This document shows, one piece after another, positions 60,639 to 64,000 of a stretch of 64,000 nt of DNA. Origin of the DNA: Salarchaeum japonicum (GTDB lineage: Archaea > Halobacteriota > Halobacteria > Halobacteriales > Halobacteriaceae); contig NZ_CP085325.1 of NCBI RefSeq assembly GCF_020614395.1, positions 1 to 64,000 on the forward strand, given 5' to 3'. The translations under genes and the position numbers were made by a program. Every line of letters starts with the position of its first letter. The first letter of the stretch is position 1. Under the pieces are notes generated by a model. It was not told the origin of the DNA. It searched no databases and saw only the letters and a program-made list of their open reading frames with translations.

Positions 60639-62375
60639 CTACGGGTTCCGTTGGAAGATGTCTTCTGGACCGAGCATTCGGAGAAGTCGCTTGCCAGCGT
60701 AGAACATCACAACAAACGGGATGAGCTGCCAGCCGACCTCGAAAATGAACGCGAACCAACCGTCGATGGTGCCAAGCGGGTGCCAGCGAGCAGTTGCCAT
60801 CGCACTCACGTATGCGGGGTCGTGCCCGAGCCACGAACCCGGATGGTACCGAGCCGTGTAGATACCCGGCTTGTCGATCGTCACAATCGCTACCCCGGAG
60901 GCGTTGGTCTCAACACGTTGCTCCGCGATGGTGATGTACCCGTTGCGAGTGTTCCCGCCGATTGGATATCGTCGGTCGGGATCGCTGAGCACGATTGGTG
61001 CGCCGGTCTCGTTATCCCGGAGCTCGATGCGGAGTGTGGCCTGGCTTTCGTTCTGCTGGAGCACCTCAACAGTCAGATTACTGCGCCGGAGCTGCCGCTC
61101 TGAGCTAGCGTCAGGTGCCACAATCGAGGCGTTCACGCCCCGCACGATCCCCGCTACCTGGAGCGCGTCGCGGTCGACGTTCTCCGCGCGAACCGCAACA
61201 CCGTACGTCGTCGTGTACGACTGGTTGACGATGTCGATGTTGATGTTCTCACCGAGCGTGCCGACCGGAGACGGTCGGTCAATGCCCCAGGTGTCGATGA
61301 TCTCTGGGCCATCGCGAACTGGTTCAGCCCTCGGGCCGATCCGCGATGGATATGCATGGACGTACACGGGAATTGCGTCAGACTCGACGGTGGCGCTGTC
61401 GGTCCGGTTCGACCTGACGAGGGTATCCCAATTGGAGTTCCGAGCGGTGTAGAACCGCCAGACGCCACGCACTCGTGCGCTTCCATTCTCCGTCAGCGTG
61501 TACCCCTGCCACGGTCGAGACTGGAAAATGGCCACACCGGCGTCACCATTGGGATACTCGGCGTAGTAGGGGTACGCTGAGAGGTCGTAGATCTCGACGG
61601 CGATCGAATCCGAGACGTTGAGCGACTCGGTTCGGTACGTGACCTCGACATCGGTCTCGTCGCCTCGGTCGATTCGCGTGGTCTTCTTCAGCCGGACGCT
61701 GATCTCGGCTTCAAGCGTGAGGTTTGCACTCCAATCATCCTCGATCTGGTAGTCGAGGGCCGGCGTGTGCGAGCCGTCACGCTCGACGATGGTTTCGCCG
61801 TCCTTCTGCAATCGAACCTCCTCGACCTCGTTGCTCGCGAGCGACCACTCGATCGTCGTGTTCCCCGAAGAGCTGCCGTTCGGGACGCGAACGCGATAGT
61901 CGACGAGCCCCCGCATCGTGCCGTTCGGCGCGATATAGAGCGGCGTATCACCCGACTCCAAGTGACCTCGCGTCGACGGCTGCACTGCGAATACCGTGGC
62001 GTGGGCGTCCTCGATAAACACGCCATCTTCGAGCGACGCGTGGCGCGGATGCACGGACGTATCCGACCCACCGGCTTCGAGATCAGCGAAGTCGTTTCGC
62101 GTCCACGTTGCAGCTGTCGCCGGCGGGCGCGTGAACGTGATGTCCGTCCCGTTTGCGAGCTGGTGCATCGCGGTCCGGCTCTCGCCGTAGCGCTGCTGGT
62201 ACTCCTCTTGGCTGATGTAGTTGTCCGCGTCGCGAGACCACAGCGTCGCTGATTCATTCTCAGTGAGCCCATTCCCCTCCGTGCCTGGCCGTGGCGGGCT
62301 TGCAGTAACGAGACCCGTGACTAGGCTCGTCACGAACAGGGCGGCCATTAGCACGGAGAGCTCTCGTTGTGTCAT
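60639..62375 (-). CDS. Large surface protein of the transfer operon
   Basis: A 578-residue protein. N-terminal signal peptide (LSVLMAALFVTSLVTGLVTASPP). A long extracellular part rich in NxS/T sequons and beta strands (GVIRGVNASIV, LTLEAEISVRLKK, NRTDSATVESDAIPVYVHAYP), then a C-terminal membrane helix IFEVGWQLIPFVVMFYAGKRLLRML with a basic tail. It may contact the recipient cell. Its role in mating is inferred from the neighbours. Confidence 0.82.
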   Translation of the reverse strand: MTQRELSVLMAALFVTSLVTGLVTASPPRPGTEGNGLTENESATLWSRDADNYISQEEYQQRYGESRTAMHQLANGTDITFTRPPATAATWTRNDFADLEAGGSDTSVHPRHASLEDGVFIEDAHATVFAVQPSTRGHLESGDTPLYIAPNGTMRGLVDYRVRVPNGSSSGNTTIEWSLASNEVEEVRLQKDGETIVERDGSHTPALDYQIEDDWSANLTLEAEISVRLKKTTRIDRGDETDVEVTYRTESLNVSDSIAVEIYDLSAYPYYAEYPNGDAGVAIFQSRPWQGYTLTENGSARVRGVWRFYTARNSNWDTLVRSNRTDSATVESDAIPVYVHAYPSRIGPRAEPVRDGPEIIDTWGIDRPSPVGTLGENINIDIVNQSYTTTYGVAVRAENVDRDALQVAGIVRGVNASIVAPDASSERQLRRSNLTVEVLQQNESQATLRIELRDNETGAPIVLSDPDRRYPIGGNTRNGYITIAEQRVETNASGVAIVTIDKPGIYTARYHPGSWLGHDPAYVSAMATARWHPLGTIDGWFAFIFEVGWQLIPFVVMFYAGKRLLRMLGPEDIFQRNP

Positions 62376-62403
62376 GGGGGCTCGCGACGGGGGTGGTAGT
62401 CGC

Positions 62404-62826
62404 CTACCAGGGGGCGAGGTCGACGCACTGCGCCAGCGGGAGGTTCATCATCGACCCAGCGACGGTGTAGAGTGGGCCGAGGGCGACGAGGACGACCGCG
62501 GACTTCATCGCCGACCGTTTGTGCCGCTTGAGGCCCTTCTTCTGCTCGGGCGTGATCGTGAACATCTCGATAAGGGAGTCAGCCTGCCACACGACTGCGA
62601 GGCCGACAATGCCTAGCGCCGTGGTAAGCTGGAAGAAACCCTCGATCATGCCGGGAAGGTTGTCCGCACTACAGACGGCATTCGTCTGTGCGGCGGCGGG
62701 TCCCACAGCGAACAGGCTCAGGGCGACGACGATGAACATAGCTTGCCTGGGAAGCCTACTCGATGCCGTGGACTGGCTGTCGGGGCGATTCGAAGCCGTC
62801 TCGGAGGGCGTATTGTCCTGTGACAT
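62404..62826 (-). CDS. VirB2-like pilin candidate
   Basis: A 140-residue protein. A signal-like helix AMFIVVALSLFAVGPAAAQTNAVC, then two membrane helices (GMIEGFFQLTTALGIVGLAVVW; SAVVLVALGPLYTVAGSMM) separated by a basic loop KKGLKRHKR. The layout is that of VirB2/TrbC pilin precursors. Cysteines 52 and 135 could pair. It starts the cluster of membrane genes in the operon. Confidence 0.72.
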   Translation of the reverse strand: MSQDNTPSETASNRPDSQSTASSRLPRQAMFIVVALSLFAVGPAAAQTNAVCSADNLPGMIEGFFQLTTALGIVGLAVVWQADSLIEMFTITPEQKKGLKRHKRSAMKSAVVLVALGPLYTVAGSMMNLPLAQCVDLAPW

Positions 62827-62832
62827 AGCGGG

Positions 62833-63081
62833 TTACTCCTCTGCGTCGTCGACGAGTGCTTTCAGATCAGCGTAGCGGTTGGTCTCGTCGACGATCTCGT
62901 CTTTCGTGTAGCCCTGTTCGCGAGCCCGTTCGAAGAGATCTCGAAGCTCGTCAGGGTCAACGTCGCGAAGCTCCATCTCATCTCGGAGGGCGCGGCGGTA
63001 GAGGGCGGACCCGTTGATATGGCTGTTCCACGTCAGGTACAGGTCATCGATGTCTTCGATGGTGACTGCCCGTGTGATCAT
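62833..63081 (-). CDS. Small helical protein of the transfer operon
   Basis: An 82-residue protein, all helix: MITRAVTIEDIDDLYLTWNSHINGSALYRRALRDEMELRDVDPDELRDLFERAREQGYTKDEIVDETNRYADLKALVDDAEE. No family. First gene of the operon after operator copy 8 (147 bp upstream); ends six bases before the pilin-like start. Confidence 0.7.
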   Translation of the reverse strand: MITRAVTIEDIDDLYLTWNSHINGSALYRRALRDEMELRDVDPDELRDLFERAREQGYTKDEIVDETNRYADLKALVDDAEE

Positions 63082-63228
63082 ATGTGCGGGGTGGGTATGC
63101 ACCGGTTGAGCCCCGGTCCATGGTGGTGCGATAGCTAGAAGATCGGTATATGCTTTCTGGCCACCAACTGGCGCAAAAATCTAAAGTAAATTATAACCGG
63201 ATAGCTCGTTCACCTCGCAAGGGGACGG

Positions 63229-63269
63229 TTAACCAACAATGGGGCTAGATTCCGTTGTCTGTTGGTTAA
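63229..63269. promoter_or_regulatory. Operator-like inverted repeat, copy 8 (transfer-operon promoter)
   Basis: TTAACCAACA at 63229-63238 and TGTTGGTTAA at 63260-63269, 21-nt spacer. It precedes the secretion operon; a TTATAATTTACTTTAG box lies between it and the first gene. Confidence 0.88.
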
Positions 63270-63283
63270 GGTTAGGATGGCCT

Positions 63284-63466
63284 CTACTCGAGTTCCACGA
63301 CCTCTCCACGCCCGTTGTCAAGGATTTCTCGCACCTCGGCCAAGCGTTCTTGACCCTCCTCGTGGAGCCTTGTCCCTTCATCGAGATCACACTCATCCGC
63401 ATCGAGCTGCTCAATGATTTCTTCGACACGGGTCAGCCGGTCGTGAATCTCTTGGTCGTTTGCCAC
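63284..63466 (-). CDS. xseB: Exonuclease VII small subunit (XseB)
   Basis: A 60-residue XseB-like protein: DRLTRVEEIIEQLDADECDLDEGTRLHEEGQERLAEVREILD, the two-helix pattern of the family. It starts at GTG 63466, after GGGGGTGAT, three bases past the xseA stop. It would pair with XseA to form exonuclease VII. Confidence 0.85.
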   Translation of the reverse strand: MANDQEIHDRLTRVEEIIEQLDADECDLDEGTRLHEEGQERLAEVREILDNGRGEVVELE

Positions 63467-63468
63467 GC

Positions 63469-64000
63469 TCAGATCACCCCCAACCAAAGCCCAGTGATAG
63501 CCAACAACAGCAACAACAGCACAGCGATTGCGGCCTTGTAATAGACCGGCGGGAGGCCCTCGGGTACGGCCGCCTCGTCGACTGCTTCGGCAAGCTCCCG
63601 TTCATGTTCGTGCTCTTGCTGGAAGGTCTCGTACGCGGCGTCGAGTTGCTGTGCCAGCGGCTTGACTTCGCCCGCCAAGAACTCCTCGCGGGAATTCACG
63701 ATATACTCACCGGCGGCCGTCGGCGTGATCGTTGCCACATCCGCGACCTGATCGGCGATTAACCGGTCGTCAGTATGCCCGATCGCCGTGACGATCGGGG
63801 TGTTTGCGGTGAAGATAGCTTCCGAGACCCGCTCGGTGTTGAACGCCTGGAGGTTCGAATCGCTCCCGCCACCGCGACCGACGATAATCGCGTCGACGTC
63901 CTCGGAGCGGTCCAGATGGTGGATGCCGTTCGCGATGGATGTGGGCGACTCCGACCCTTGGACGGTGGCGTCCTTCACCAGGATGTCGACGGTAGGGTCC
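63469..64000 (-). CDS. xseA: Exonuclease VII large subunit (XseA), partial
   Basis: C-terminal 176 codons of XseA; the start lies beyond the window. The frame is open to 64000 (DPTVDILVKDATVQG at the edge). Family signatures: DAIIVGRGGGSDSNLQAFN, VTAIGHTDDRLIADQVADVATITPTAAGE. The usual long C-terminal coiled coil is short, and the protein ends in a hydrophobic helix, YKAAIAVLLLLLLAITGLWLGVI, suggesting membrane anchoring. Exonuclease VII digests ssDNA; next to a conjugation operon it may process transferred strands. Confidence 0.88.
   Translation of the reverse strand, partial: DPTVDILVKDATVQGSESPTSIANGIHHLDRSEDVDAIIVGRGGGSDSNLQAFNTERVSEAIFTANTPIVTAIGHTDDRLIADQVADVATITPTAAGEYIVNSREEFLAGEVKPLAQQLDAAYETFQQEHEHERELAEAVDEAAVPEGLPPVYYKAAIAVLLLLLLAITGLWLGVI

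Overview
The window looks like part of a haloarchaeal megaplasmid or conjugative element. The evidence is an Orc1/Cdc6 initiator with flanking origin repeats, a TFB-type transcription factor, very acidic proteins, TATA-box and leaderless promoters, Tat-lipobox and haloarchaeal unknown families, and GC-rich coding DNA. I see no tRNA, rRNA, CRISPR array or intact insertion sequence.

Layout. 1-1.7 kb: ParA, a small partner and an upstream repeat array (partition locus). 1.8-5.3 kb: regulators and unknown genes. 5.4-15.6 kb: a dense cluster that looks like an undescribed defence or modification island. It holds two GHKL ATPases (one fused to a PD-(D/E)XK nuclease-like domain), a beta-class DNA methyltransferase, a cytidine-deaminase-fold protein with an altered active-site register, a HEPN protein and three unknown proteins. 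15.6-18.5 kb: replication origin with Orc1/Cdc6 and nine clear iterons on both sides of the gene. 18.5-22.3 kb: SWIM, ArdC-like and other accessory genes. 22.5-28.3 kb: metal and redox island (HMA chaperone, P1B ATPase, mercuric reductase, regulators, peroxiredoxin). 28.3-34 kb and 40.5-49.4 kb: minus-strand arrays of small plasmid genes, plus TFB, an RPA-like OB-fold protein and an AbiE-like toxin-antitoxin pair. 34.3-40.5 kb: aconitase, a Zn/Cd-type P1B ATPase and its probable regulator. 49.4-63.1 kb: PrimPol and a type IV secretion/conjugation operon (coupling-protein fusion, VirB4, VirB3/PrgI-like, VirB6-like, lipoprotein, surface protein, pilin-like protein). 63.3-64 kb: exonuclease VII small and large subunits, the large one running off the window.

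Two dispersed DNA elements tie the plasmid genes together. Eight copies of an inverted repeat (TTAACCAACA, 20-22 nt, TGTTGGTTAA) sit between genes from 2.4 to 63.3 kb, seven of them 16-169 bp upstream of minus-strand starts; they look like operators of one plasmid-wide regulon. Fifteen short GC-rich hairpins, usually preceded by a T-run on the coding strand, sit just upstream of starts in the small-gene arrays and are absent from the metal, defence and secretion genes. A 0.7-kb noncoding, palindrome-rich stretch at 45.45-46.18 kb is a candidate transfer origin or structured RNA locus.
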